From a virus: 20,668 nt of DNA. Within the stretch, counting starts at the first letter, position 1; the number at the start of each line of letters is the position of its first letter. Shown here piece after piece: positions 1 to 7,656 of this stretch. The position numbers and the translations under genes are program-made. The stretch covers positions 1 through 20,668 of IMG/VR virus record IMGVR_UViG_3300009506_001163. One strand, 5' to 3'. The notes beneath the pieces are model-generated. The model saw nothing but the letters and a program-made list of their open reading frames with translations. It made no database searches and had not been told where the DNA came from.

Positions 1-1
1 C

Positions 2-139
2 ATCGGGAACTGGTATGAGTTCATCGTCGCCGACGTGACACTCAAGCAGACCGCCGACGGGGCCCGCTCGGCCTCTCTCCGTTGCACCATCCCGGGGGCG
101 TACACCGGGGAAACACCGGAGGTGATGCCGTGGGCATGA
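2..139 (+). CDS. 3' end of a phage tail/baseplate gene (partial)
   Basis: An open frame runs in from the left edge and stops with TGA at 137-139. The 45 visible residues begin IGNWYEFIVADVTLKQ and end in a short beta-rich tail with TPEVMPWA. Its end overlaps the start of the next gene, so the two are probably translationally coupled. In Mu-type tail cassettes the gene before the spike is the hub protein (gp44/gpD-like), and the position fits. The fragment is too short to prove family membership, so the hub assignment is inference from gene order. Confidence 0.6.
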   Translation: MGNWYEFIVADVTLKQTADGARSASLRCTIPGAYTGETPEVMPWA

Positions 140-669
140 CGGGCATCATCAAAGAGATCACTACCGACGACGGGCTCATAGTCGCCAGTGTCGAGACGCT
201 CGCCACGAATAAGGCCGGAGGCCAGGCGCTCTCCGTAGTCATCGGTCAGGCGGCGGGGATGGAGTGCTATCCGTGCAAAGGGGACACGGTTTATTTTGAC
301 CTGCACGGCCCGGAGTACGTGGCGAAGGCGCTCTTCACGCAGGACACGTCGGCGGAGCCTGGAGAGGTGTACATTTTTTCCAGGAGTGCCCCGGAGGTCA
401 TCGCGGCGACCGTGCATCTCAAGTCGGATGGGTCGATTGAAATCAAGCCAGGGGCCGGGATGAATGCGGCGGTCGGCAATGGCTCGGACGCGGTGGCGAT
501 GGCCGCCAAGACGGACGCCAAGGTGGACGCGATAGCGAACGCCATCAGCGGAGCGGCGGTCGGATCGTCGGATGGAGGCGCGGCGTTCAAGGCGAATATC
601 ATGTCGATTCTAACCCCCGCGCTTGAGGATATTGGGTCCGTGGCCTCTACGAACCTGAAGGCGGATTGA
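130..669 (+). CDS. Mu gp45-like / gpV-like baseplate spike protein
   Basis: Encodes about 179 residues. The start is probably GTG at 130, because a near-perfect Shine-Dalgarno GGAGGTGAT (118-126) sits 7 nt upstream. ATG at 136 is the alternative and would shift the start by two codons. The N-terminal half is beta-rich with an OB-fold-like feel (GDTVYFDLHGPEYVAKALF). It is followed by GEVYIFSRSAPE and TVHLKSDGSIEI, a repeat style typical of baseplate spike/needle proteins. The C-terminus is Ala/Asp-rich and helical (AVAMAAKTDAKVDAIANAI). The product should form the central spike under the tail tube that punctures the outer membrane. Assignment rests on composition and on the gp46- and J-like genes immediately downstream. 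Confidence 0.72.
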   Translation: MGMTGIIKEITTDDGLIVASVETLATNKAGGQALSVVIGQAAGMECYPCKGDTVYFDLHGPEYVAKALFTQDTSAEPGEVYIFSRSAPEVIAATVHLKSDGSIEIKPGAGMNAAVGNGSDAVAMAAKTDAKVDAIANAISGAAVGSSDGGAAFKANIMSILTPALEDIGSVASTNLKAD

Positions 670-670
670 G

Positions 671-1129
671 ATGGGTGACTACCAAACCAATACGAACCAG
701 CAAGGTGATGTCCTCCTCTATCACGGAGCCGAGGACCGGGGCGACATCAACGAGGCCAACGGGCTCATCGAGATGACTACCGGATTCGAGACGATGGCCT
801 ACCTGGCGCTATTCGGAGGAAATGACGACGACGACGGGACCGCGGCGACCGAGAAACAGCAATGGTGGGGGAACGAGGGAGAGCCGGACGAGCAGCAATA
901 CCGGGGCCGGTTTCAATCGTATCTCACCGGAGAGCCCATCACATCTGCAACGCTCCCGGAGATGGAGGCGGCGGCCATCGAGGACCTCGCCGCTGCGTTC
1001 GTGCCGCTCTACGCTGAGTCTGTCACCTGCTCGCTTTCGCTGGTAACACCGAAGATGGTCAAGGCGGAAATCCAAATCAATCTCTACAACGCCGAGCCGG
1101 TACTGATAGCCCTGGAGGTGGAGGCATGA
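671..1129 (+). CDS. Phage GP46-family baseplate wedge protein
   Basis: 152 residues. The core LALFGGNDDDDG followed by WWGNEGEPDE matches the family signature of Mu gp46-like proteins (an LF-rich segment, acidic loop, then WWGD/N). These proteins are gpW/gp25-like wedge components that join the spike hub to the baseplate J ring. The C-terminal half (VTCSLSLVTPKMVKAEIQINLYN) is the expected beta segment. The gene starts one base after the previous stop, with AAGGCGG as a weak ribosome site. It overlaps the next gene by ATGA (1126-1129), so it belongs to the same translationally coupled baseplate operon. Confidence 0.82.
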   Translation: MGDYQTNTNQQGDVLLYHGAEDRGDINEANGLIEMTTGFETMAYLALFGGNDDDDGTAATEKQQWWGNEGEPDEQQYRGRFQSYLTGEPITSATLPEMEAAAIEDLAAAFVPLYAESVTCSLSLVTPKMVKAEIQINLYNAEPVLIALEVEA

Positions 1130-2340
1130 CCCCAAGGAAAACAGCAACTCAGATCAAAGACGCCATTATCGCCCAGCTCGAGACGAGCCTTAACACCACG
1201 ATTCCACTGCTTCCGAAGTCGTTCTGCCGGGTCATCGCCAAGGCGCTCGGGGGGGTGTTCGTGCTTCTATACTCGTTCGCGGGCGACATCCTGCTCCAGA
1301 TGTTCGTCAAGACCGCGAGCAACGAGCCATGGACCGTCAACGGCCAGACCATCACGCCGCTCAAGCTCTGGGGGGAGATCGCCCCTGGGGGACCGGTGAC
1401 ACAAGACGCTGGACAGCGGGCAGAGTTTGACATCGAGATCACCGTCATTACGCAGACGGGCTCGCTCACTAGCGGTATGCAGATCATCAACACGGCGACG
1501 GAGATGATTTACGTGCTCGTCGGGGACGTCACCCTCGACGCGGCGACGAAGGTGGCAACCGTAAGGGCGACCGAGCCCGGCGACCTCGGCAACGTCGACG
1601 TGGGTGAGACGCTCTCATTCATGAGCCCGCCGGCGACAGTGGAAAAAGAGGTCGAGGTGGTCTCGTCCGTGTCCCCGGTGCTCGGCACCGACCCCGAAGA
1701 AACCGAGGTGTTCAGGCAGCACGTGATCGACCGGTGGGCGGCGCGTCCACAGGGCGGGGCCTACGCCGACTATCGGGACTGGGCTCAGGCGGTGTCGGGG
1801 GTCAAGGCGGCTTATCCATATTCGGGATGGAGCTTCGAAACGGAATGGCCGAGCGGTGGGCCGGGGTACGTTTTCGTTTACATCGAGTCCACAGCGGACC
1901 CGGATGGGATACCAGACCCGCTTCCTGGAGGAGCACTGCTTCAGGCCGTACAGGACGCCATCGAACAGGACGACTCTGGAATTGCCAACCGTAGGAACAT
2001 CAACGCGAGAGTGAACATCTATCCAATCTCCCGCACGACCTTCGACATCTCATGTTCGACCCCGCAGTATGCCGAGGACGTGGACGAAGTAAAAGGCGGA
2101 ATCGAGGATGCTCTTGAAGAGTACTTTTTGGAGCGCGAGCCCTATATCTTCGGGCTCCACCTGCCCCCGCGAAAAGACCTAATCACCCGCGCCGAAGTGG
2201 GCGGGGTCGCGGGGCTCGTAGCGCAGGCGCTCGGTGGCATGATTTCGGAATTGTATATCTCCGTGAGCGGGACGAATTACGAGATTTATCCGCTCCAGGA
2301 AGGTGAGAAAGCCAAGCTCGGCACGATAACCTGGCTGTAG
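1126..2340 (+). CDS. Baseplate J-like protein (Mu gp47 type)
   Basis: 404 residues, normal for the family. The middle carries the classic baseplate J signature: an extended beta region ending GDLGNVDVGETLSFMSPP, then VVSSVSPVLGTDPEETEVFRQHVIDRW, then PQGGAYADYRDWAQAVSGVKAAYPY. The C-terminal part (FDISCSTPQYAEDVDEVKGGIEDALEEYF) resembles the helical domain that anchors fibres. The protein forms the wedge ring of contractile-tail baseplates and passes the contraction signal from fibres to sheath. It overlaps the gp46-like gene by 4 bp. Downstream the spacing opens to 15 bp, with a fresh ribosome site. Confidence 0.9.
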   Translation: MTPRKTATQIKDAIIAQLETSLNTTIPLLPKSFCRVIAKALGGVFVLLYSFAGDILLQMFVKTASNEPWTVNGQTITPLKLWGEIAPGGPVTQDAGQRAEFDIEITVITQTGSLTSGMQIINTATEMIYVLVGDVTLDAATKVATVRATEPGDLGNVDVGETLSFMSPPATVEKEVEVVSSVSPVLGTDPEETEVFRQHVIDRWAARPQGGAYADYRDWAQAVSGVKAAYPYSGWSFETEWPSGGPGYVFVYIESTADPDGIPDPLPGGALLQAVQDAIEQDDSGIANRRNINARVNIYPISRTTFDISCSTPQYAEDVDEVKGGIEDALEEYFLEREPYIFGLHLPPRKDLITRAEVGGVAGLVAQALGGMISELYISVSGTNYEIYPLQEGEKAKLGTITWL

Positions 2341-2355
2341 GCCAAGGAGGAAAAT

Positions 2356-2679
2356 ATGACGACAGGAACACCGATATATGATGTGAACGGACGCGAGATG
2401 GTGGGGCAGCCGGGTACCCCGGTGACAATTTCATTTGATGGTAGCGTGGCGTCTGCGTCGGCTCTTTCGGCTGGACAGATGTATGTATTTCAGGCTGATA
2501 AGGCATGTCACATTGTTTTCGGAGCGACGCCGACTGCTACAGTAGCCAATATGCCGCTGGCCGCGAATGTTCCGTACTACCTCACACCGCTGACAGCGGT
2601 AAAAGTTGCGGCAATCAAGGCAACCGGGGGCTCTGCCGGAACTCTTTGGATGACTCCAATGACGGGGTATACCGGATGA
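2356..2679 (+). CDS. Small beta-rich phage structural protein, unknown
   Basis: 107 residues beginning MTTGTPIYDVNGREMV. A strong ribosome site AAGGAGG (2343-2349) precedes the ATG. The sequence is Ala/Thr/Val-rich with short alternating beta segments and few charges (VTISFDGSVASASALSAGQ, NVPYYLTPLTAVKVAAIKA). That is typical of small phage decoration or fibre-associated beta-sandwich proteins. No catalytic motif, signal peptide or membrane segment is visible. It overlaps the following LamG-like gene by ATGA, so the two are probably made together and may form one adhesin assembly. Family not recognised. Confidence 0.65.
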   Translation: MTTGTPIYDVNGREMVGQPGTPVTISFDGSVASASALSAGQMYVFQADKACHIVFGATPTATVANMPLAANVPYYLTPLTAVKVAAIKATGGSAGTLWMTPMTGYTG

Positions 2680-3380
2680 TTCCGCTTCCGTTTCAGTTGT
2701 TGAGCCATCAACGGGCGGGTGCTATTTCGTCCGGTAGTTATGACGAAATGGTACTCGCCGAGTCCACCTTGCTGCACTTCTGGCCGGAGTTGACCACGGA
2801 CCTCAAGGGGGGCAAAACCATCAATCTTACCGGGACAACACAAGTGGCCGGGCAGATAGGGCTTGCCAGGTCGTTCAACGGCACGTCGAGTGACAAGGGG
2901 CAGACGGCGGCAGCAATTGACATGTCGGCCCACAACAAGTTGGTTGTAGAGTTTGTGGCCAAGTTTCCAACATACCCGGGTGATGAGATCGCGTTGGAGT
3001 TCGGCACGAACTTTTCTGACATTGGTCAATTCTATATTTCACCGAGCGCCGGGGGAAATCTTGTCTCACATCTGCGTGGCAACGTGAATTCGAACTATTC
3101 AAACTACAATAGGGTCACCGCGAACACGTGGTATCATTTCGCCATGGTGTTGGACATGTCGCTATCGGGGTACGAAACGGCCATATTTGTCAACGGTGCA
3201 GAGCTATCGCGGACGGGTGGATCCAACCCGAACAACACGGGCAACTTCGGTAACTACAAGTTAAATGTTGGCTGCCGTAACGGCACGGGGGTGTACTGCC
3301 AGATGACGATGGAGCGACTGGCGATTTATACAACTTTGACTCAAGACCGCATGCTTGCTCACTATAATCGGGGGTTCTGA
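2676..3380 (+). CDS. LamG/concanavalin-like fold protein in the tail module
   Basis: 234 residues from the ATG at 2676, which overlaps the previous stop. A longer in-frame start upstream would sit inside the previous gene and is not preferred. The middle and C-terminal parts match the LamG_3/concanavalin A-like jelly-roll pattern: GLARSFNGTSSDKG, KLVVEFVAKF, then TWYHFAMVLDMSLSGYETAIFVNGAEL, and a final MTMERLAIYTTLTQDRMLAHYNRG strand pair. These domains bind glycans. In phages they occur on fibres, baseplate appendages and head decorations. A role in adsorption to host surface sugar is likely by context but not shown. It is followed by a TGATG junction. Confidence 0.72.
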   Translation: MIPLPFQLLSHQRAGAISSGSYDEMVLAESTLLHFWPELTTDLKGGKTINLTGTTQVAGQIGLARSFNGTSSDKGQTAAAIDMSAHNKLVVEFVAKFPTYPGDEIALEFGTNFSDIGQFYISPSAGGNLVSHLRGNVNSNYSNYNRVTANTWYHFAMVLDMSLSGYETAIFVNGAELSRTGGSNPNNTGNFGNYKLNVGCRNGTGVYCQMTMERLAIYTTLTQDRMLAHYNRGF

Positions 3381-3622
3381 TGGCAGACTACGTGATAAAA
3401 CGCGACAGTAACACTCGATGGTGGACGGGCGAAAAGTGGGATGCGGACGGCGAGAAAATAAAGAAACTCAAGAAGAAAGATGTTGCTGATCTATTCGCAA
3501 CTTGGGGGCTGGGCACTGTGGACGACAAGGACGATCCATCTTACTGGCAGTATGAGGCCGATAGCACACCAACGGTGATTGTAGAAGAAATTGTTGAGGT
3601 CGTCGCAACAAGACTGGATTAG
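3380..3622 (+). CDS. Small hypothetical protein between baseplate genes
   Basis: 80 residues, starting in the TGATG overlap with the LamG-like gene. The N-terminus is aromatic and basic (MADYVIKRDSNTRWWTGEKW), the middle is lysine-rich (KIKKLKKKDVADLFATWGLG), and the C-terminus is acidic and beta-like (TVIVEEIVEVVATRLD). There is no signal peptide or membrane helix. The tight coupling to its neighbours and the tail-gene context suggest a small structural or assembly factor. I do not recognise a family. Confidence 0.6.
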   Translation: MADYVIKRDSNTRWWTGEKWDADGEKIKKLKKKDVADLFATWGLGTVDDKDDPSYWQYEADSTPTVIVEEIVEVVATRLD

Positions 3623-3624
3623 TC

Positions 3625-4434
3625 ATGGAACTTGATCGCTGGGTAAAAGTATTTGACCGATTGCTCCCCCGCTCGCGGGCGTGGAATTTGGTTTTCAATC
3701 GAGTGCTACGGAAGTTTTTTCACGGCATCTCGATTTTACCACAGCTCATCCATAACCATCTTGGATCCATCCTGCTAGAGGCATTCCCACAGACAACGAC
3801 CCATCTACATGACTGGTCATGGCAACTTGGGAGCCCGCTGGACTTCGACGCCGACGACCTCGAGGACGAGTATCAGGACGAGGGCGGGCAATCCCCGGGA
3901 TACCTGCAAGATCTTCTTCATCGGTACGGGTTCACGGATCTTTATGTTCACGAGTGGTGGGTGCCTGGTACAGATCCGCTGGAGTTCAGAGACTTTCACC
4001 AGTTTGTCGACACCGACCGCGTCCTCGTCAACGACCTGGCACAGGCACAGAAGAACTATCTGTTTCAGTTTGGTGCGCAGGATGGTGAGTCGGATTTCGT
4101 CTCCGATGGCGATGTCTACTTCGGGGCGTATGACGGGTGGTTCCTTGAATCCAAGAGGTATCCGTGCCCGGACATCGAGCAAGAGACCGTCTTTTACTAC
4201 TATGTATGCGGGGAGACGTGGCCCGACCGTGTGACCATCTATGAGTCGCAGTTGAGGACGCTTATCCGCCTCATCTACAAACAGAAGCCGTGTTACCTGC
4301 GGTGTATTCTCAGGCTCAACGTGATACCAGATCCGGGAGACGGAATTGATGGAGACTGGCAGGATGTCATCGCTGATCCGGATGACATCCAAGACGCGAT
4401 AGCGGCAGCTGATGACAACCAAGATGCCGCATAG
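3625..4434 (+). CDS. Mu gp48 / YmfQ-like baseplate protein (DUF2313-type)
   Basis: 269 residues. The N-terminus has the family hallmark: RLLPRSRAW, a helical stretch, then LLEAFPQTTTHLHDWSWQLG. This mirrors LLPRGRAW...EADPRTA..LL.DWE..LGLP in Mu gp48-like proteins. They form the outer part of the tail tube/baseplate and connect to fibres. A long acidic tail follows (DLEDEYQDEGG, and the C-terminal GDWQDVIADPDDIQDAIAAADDNQDAA), giving a protein longer than the usual 190-220 residues. The ribosome site is weak, so translation may depend on the gene 2 bp upstream. The fibre gene follows after 11 bp. Confidence 0.78.
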   Translation: MELDRWVKVFDRLLPRSRAWNLVFNRVLRKFFHGISILPQLIHNHLGSILLEAFPQTTTHLHDWSWQLGSPLDFDADDLEDEYQDEGGQSPGYLQDLLHRYGFTDLYVHEWWVPGTDPLEFRDFHQFVDTDRVLVNDLAQAQKNYLFQFGAQDGESDFVSDGDVYFGAYDGWFLESKRYPCPDIEQETVFYYYVCGETWPDRVTIYESQLRTLIRLIYKQKPCYLRCILRLNVIPDPGDGIDGDWQDVIADPDDIQDAIAAADDNQDAA

Positions 4435-4445
4435 GAGGTGATTAC

Positions 4446-6350
4446 GTGACCCTTTACACATACAGAATTTTCCACATCAGCGACGACCCTGCCGACATCA
4501 ACAACATGCAGTTGTGCTGTCAGGGTGCGGCTGACGCGGACCTCGGATTCAAGATGTGGTGCGGCAAGGACGACGACGGGCACATTACCAGATGGCTCGC
4601 CAAGGACGAGGCAGCCCGCGTCACGTCGCTCAACATCTCCGGGCTCACCGCTATCGCATCGCTCGTGAAGACCGACGGTGCTGGGAATCTTTCCGCAGGA
4701 CAAATCAGCATTGCAACGCTCAACTCGTTTCTGTCTGACGGACCGATTCCGACGTGTCCGGTCATCACCGCAGGGCAGGTGGTCTATGGGGGTGGAAGCG
4801 CTGGCACTCCAATAACATCAAAATCGTCGTTCTTCTTTGACTCGGCCAACAATTATCTCGGCATAGGACACGCTACACCAGATTGTGGCATCCATGTCGG
4901 AGCGAACAACCCGACCTACTCGAGCGGCGGCTCCGATGGCTTTATCACCGGGGATCTTGAAGTCACGAATATAGACCTAATCAACGCGATTCGCATGCAC
5001 GGATTGACGGCGGGGTCGATTCCCTATCTCGCGGGAAGTCCACCGGCAACTACGGAAGCAAACTCGAATCTCTACTACACCGAAGACACGCTTGGCCTGA
5101 AGGTCACGCCGACGGATGACGATGCACAGATCGATATCATTGCGGCTCCGGTTTTTTCGGCGGCTGGTGGAGGCGCTACAATAAATATAACTGCCACGTC
5201 ATCTGGAGCGCATTTTGGGAATATCAACATCGATTCCAGCGGTGATGCGTTGCTTCATGCATCAAATGACCTTACGATGCGAGCTGGTGCGACTTCAAAA
5301 TCCGCTATTTTCATGAATCCGGACACGGAGGACTCGATAAGATTTCAGACGCCATATACATACTCAAGCTGGGTTAAAACCTATCTCCCATTGGCGGAGA
5401 CTCAGACCGAGGAGGCAACCTACGTTGGTAATTTCGGGGAGGCATCTATTTTAGATGCTATGAATCAGCTCTACACGTTGGCTAGTGGCGGTGGTAGCCT
5501 CGATATGGATGACACCTATAACAACGGTCATTCAATTACCGCTGATTCTGGAGCCGTTGCGATCACTGTTCCAGACGCGTCATCGAATCCGGCATTAGCT
5601 ATTACTCAGAATGAGGGTGATACCCAATATGGTATGACCATCAGCACAACCGGGGGCGCGAGTGCTGTTAAAGCTGCAATAAAAATCGACACCGGCGGAA
5701 AAGAGATCGACGGAGCCGATATCGAATTATGGAACACCGGTATTTATGGACACAGGGTATGGGGAGAGGATGAGTTGTTAATTGCGGCGAGCGATGATCC
5801 TGATCCGAGTTCTGCTACAAATTGGGCAATCCTTCATGTTAACGCTGAATCGAGCAATCCATATGCCCGTTTGGCTGCAAGTTACGACGGTGGCGGGTAT
5901 GATGGAACTGTCACCGCCTTTACTATTACCGCGACAGGGGCCGCGGCTGGTTATGCATATTTTGAAGAAACGGATTACATTGATTTCAACGATGCTGGTT
6001 TCAGGGATATCGGATCCGTCGACTACGGTGCCGAGTTTGCAAACACGGTCTCATCGAATGACTTCGATTTCAGTCCCGACAATGGAATAATTCAAAAGGC
6101 GGTCATCTCTGCGGATTCGACCTGGAGTTTGAATGCTCCGAGCACTGGTAAAACGACGAGGACCAATTTGACCGTTGAGAACTCAGATTCATCGGATCAT
6201 ACACTCACACTAACGGGCTCGCCTACTGTAACTTGGTACGGTGGTGAAACTGATGGTCTTACAATTCCCGCAAGTTCGAGTGTATTGATTTCGGTAGTGT
6301 ATCGCGGATCGACTCCCGGGTGGCAGGTGGCGGTTGTGCAGGAGAGTTAA
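4446..6350 (+). CDS. Large tail fibre / receptor-binding protein candidate
   Basis: 634 residues, starting at GTG 4446 after a perfect AGGAGGTGAT (4433-4442). Residues 1-60 form a distinctive head (MTLYTYRIFHISDDPADIN, HITRWLAKDEAARV) that probably attaches to the gp48-like baseplate protein encoded just upstream. The rest is Gly/Ser/Thr/Asn-rich and repetitive in style, as in trimeric beta fibres: NNYLGIGHATPDCGIHVGAN, HSITADSGAVAITVPDASSN. It ends with a compact beta tip (STWSLNAPSTGKTTRTNLTV, TWYGGETDG). No intramolecular chaperone or enzymatic motif is seen. The next gene starts in a TAATG overlap, a usual place for a fibre partner or chaperone. The fibre role is inferred from position and composition. 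Confidence 0.7.
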   Translation: MTLYTYRIFHISDDPADINNMQLCCQGAADADLGFKMWCGKDDDGHITRWLAKDEAARVTSLNISGLTAIASLVKTDGAGNLSAGQISIATLNSFLSDGPIPTCPVITAGQVVYGGGSAGTPITSKSSFFFDSANNYLGIGHATPDCGIHVGANNPTYSSGGSDGFITGDLEVTNIDLINAIRMHGLTAGSIPYLAGSPPATTEANSNLYYTEDTLGLKVTPTDDDAQIDIIAAPVFSAAGGGATINITATSSGAHFGNINIDSSGDALLHASNDLTMRAGATSKSAIFMNPDTEDSIRFQTPYTYSSWVKTYLPLAETQTEEATYVGNFGEASILDAMNQLYTLASGGGSLDMDDTYNNGHSITADSGAVAITVPDASSNPALAITQNEGDTQYGMTISTTGGASAVKAAIKIDTGGKEIDGADIELWNTGIYGHRVWGEDELLIAASDDPDPSSATNWAILHVNAESSNPYARLAASYDGGGYDGTVTAFTITATGAAAGYAYFEETDYIDFNDAGFRDIGSVDYGAEFANTVSSNDFDFSPDNGIIQKAVISADSTWSLNAPSTGKTTRTNLTVENSDSSDHTLTLTGSPTVTWYGGETDGLTIPASSSVLISVVYRGSTPGWQVAVVQES

Positions 6351-7021
6351 TGACTATTACATATGTTGATACACTTGCTTCTTCTTCTGTTTCGGCGGCT
6401 GGTTTTTCGCCATCAGTACCGGGTTGGGTAGAAGACGGTCAATTATTGCTAACTCTTTTGTCTATTGGCAACGGGGAGTCTTTGACGGCTATTCCAGATG
6501 ATTGGTTTGAAATAGGCACTTCGGTGTCGCCTTACGTGGATTGGTGGCATCTATATGGTAAGGTTGCTGATGGTGAAGCGGGGAATTATACATGGACATG
6601 GGAAACTGCACAGAAATGTAGAATACAACTGGTTGGTTATTCAGGAGACTTTAATAAATCAAATCCAATAGGAAATGTTTCAAATTCATCGTATATTACG
6701 AGTGATACTACATTGAGAGCAGCGTCTTTTAATGTTCCAAAGGCGAATTCGGATATTATTTTTGTGGGTGGTGTTTATTATTCATCCAGTATGTCTTTCA
6801 CTCCACCGAGTAATCCCGGAAGTTTTACAGAGGATATTGATGCCGGTGATATAACGGCCGATTTGTGGAATACATTCGCACATTACAACTGGTCAGGCAA
6901 TGGAGCGACCGGAAACATAGATGCAACCATGAGCATATCTACGGGCTCCAAGCATGCATTTGCTTTTAATTTAAACCAGATGGGCGTCGGAGTCGGCGCT
7001 CTATTAGGCGGAGGATTTTGA
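6350..7021 (+). CDS. AT-rich adhesin-like protein, possible fibre tip
   Basis: 223 residues from the ATG at 6350 that overlaps the fibre stop. It is a beta-sandwich-like protein: WVEDGQLLLTLLSIGNGESL, WWHLYGKVADGEAGNYTWTW, CRIQLVGYSG. It ends in a glycine-rich tail (MGVGVGALLGGGF), which is common in fibre tip proteins. The DNA is visibly richer in A+T than the baseplate genes (many TTT, AAT and ATA codons). That is usual for exchangeable receptor-binding cassettes acquired by recombination. Position right after the large fibre suggests a tip or accessory adhesin. No recognised family beyond the general pattern of surface-exposed beta proteins. Confidence 0.65.
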   Translation: MTITYVDTLASSSVSAAGFSPSVPGWVEDGQLLLTLLSIGNGESLTAIPDDWFEIGTSVSPYVDWWHLYGKVADGEAGNYTWTWETAQKCRIQLVGYSGDFNKSNPIGNVSNSSYITSDTTLRAASFNVPKANSDIIFVGGVYYSSSMSFTPPSNPGSFTEDIDAGDITADLWNTFAHYNWSGNGATGNIDATMSISTGSKHAFAFNLNQMGVGVGALLGGGF

Positions 7022-7048
7022 TGCCCAAAAGGCAGAAAGGAAAATACA

Positions 7049-7375
7049 ATGCAATTTACTAGAAAAACAAAAAGTGACATGGACGAGGATCTCGTCTTCG
7101 ACAATGCTTTATACAAACTGGCTCAATGGAATATGTCTTTCGAGAGACGGGCGGCTGTTTTTCGCTTCAGCGTCTACGCAAGCGAGGCGGCAGCCGAGAA
7201 GGGTGCACGGCAGATCATGGATCCAGTCTCCATACGCATCGATGGAGAGTTGTTCGACACGTTGACCGATCACATCGCAGGCGGATCTGATGTCGTCAAA
7301 GACATCTTGGAAAAGGCGATTGTGAAACAGAACAATCTAGACGGCGAGAAGGAAAAGATCACATGGTCTAAGTAG
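7049..7375 (+). CDS. Small helical hypothetical protein
   Basis: 108 residues, preceded by AAAGGA about 10 nt upstream of the ATG. It is mostly helical and charged (MDEDLVFDNALYKLAQWNMS, RFSVYASEAAAEKGARQIM). The later part (SIRIDGELFDTLTDHIAGGSDVVKDILEKAIVKQ) reads like a small dimerising helical domain. No signal peptide, membrane segment or metal site is visible. It lies between the fibre genes and the single-helix membrane protein, so it could be a fibre chaperone or a lysis-region accessory. Neither can be proved here. Confidence 0.62.
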   Translation: MQFTRKTKSDMDEDLVFDNALYKLAQWNMSFERRAAVFRFSVYASEAAAEKGARQIMDPVSIRIDGELFDTLTDHIAGGSDVVKDILEKAIVKQNNLDGEKEKITWSK

Positions 7376-7389
7376 GTGGAGGTGCGGCA

Positions 7390-7647
7390 ATGACGCGGGA
7401 AGAAATCAAGGACATCGTCAGGCTCTCGGTTACAGAGCTTGATCTCCAAACGACAAAAGAGATCGGTGAACTCACCATTTCTTTTGAGAAGTTCAAGGCG
7501 AGTGTGCCTGAGATGATTGCCGCCGTCGTTGAGAAATGCCGCGTCCATCAGAACTCGCGGCGCCGTTGGAACATCAGCACGATGATTGCGTTGGCAGCTC
7601 TAGCGGTGTCTGGGTGTGCGTTCATTGCTACCCATTGGCCGTTGTAA
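7390..7647 (+). CDS. Single-pass membrane protein, holin/XhlA-like candidate
   Basis: 85 residues with a strong GGAGGTG ribosome site upstream. Residues 1-50 are an amphipathic helix, probably coiled-coil (MTREEIKDIVRLSVTELDLQ, EIGELTISFEKFKASV). A basic cluster SRRRW then precedes one hydrophobic C-terminal segment (ISTMIALAALAVSGCAFIATH). This layout, soluble helix plus positive charges plus a terminal membrane span, is that of XhlA-type holin partners and some small holins. The predicted topology is N-in. It lies about 1.4 kb before the protease and lipoprotein genes, so a lysis role is plausible but not proven. Confidence 0.66.
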   Translation: MTREEIKDIVRLSVTELDLQTTKEIGELTISFEKFKASVPEMIAAVVEKCRVHQNSRRRWNISTMIALAALAVSGCAFIATHWPL

Positions 7648-7656
7648 GGAGATATC

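Noticed and set aside
82-135. Longer start for the spike gene at ATG 82
   Set aside because: It would lie inside the upstream gene and lacks a ribosome site, whereas GGAGGTGAT is placed for GTG 130 or ATG 136.
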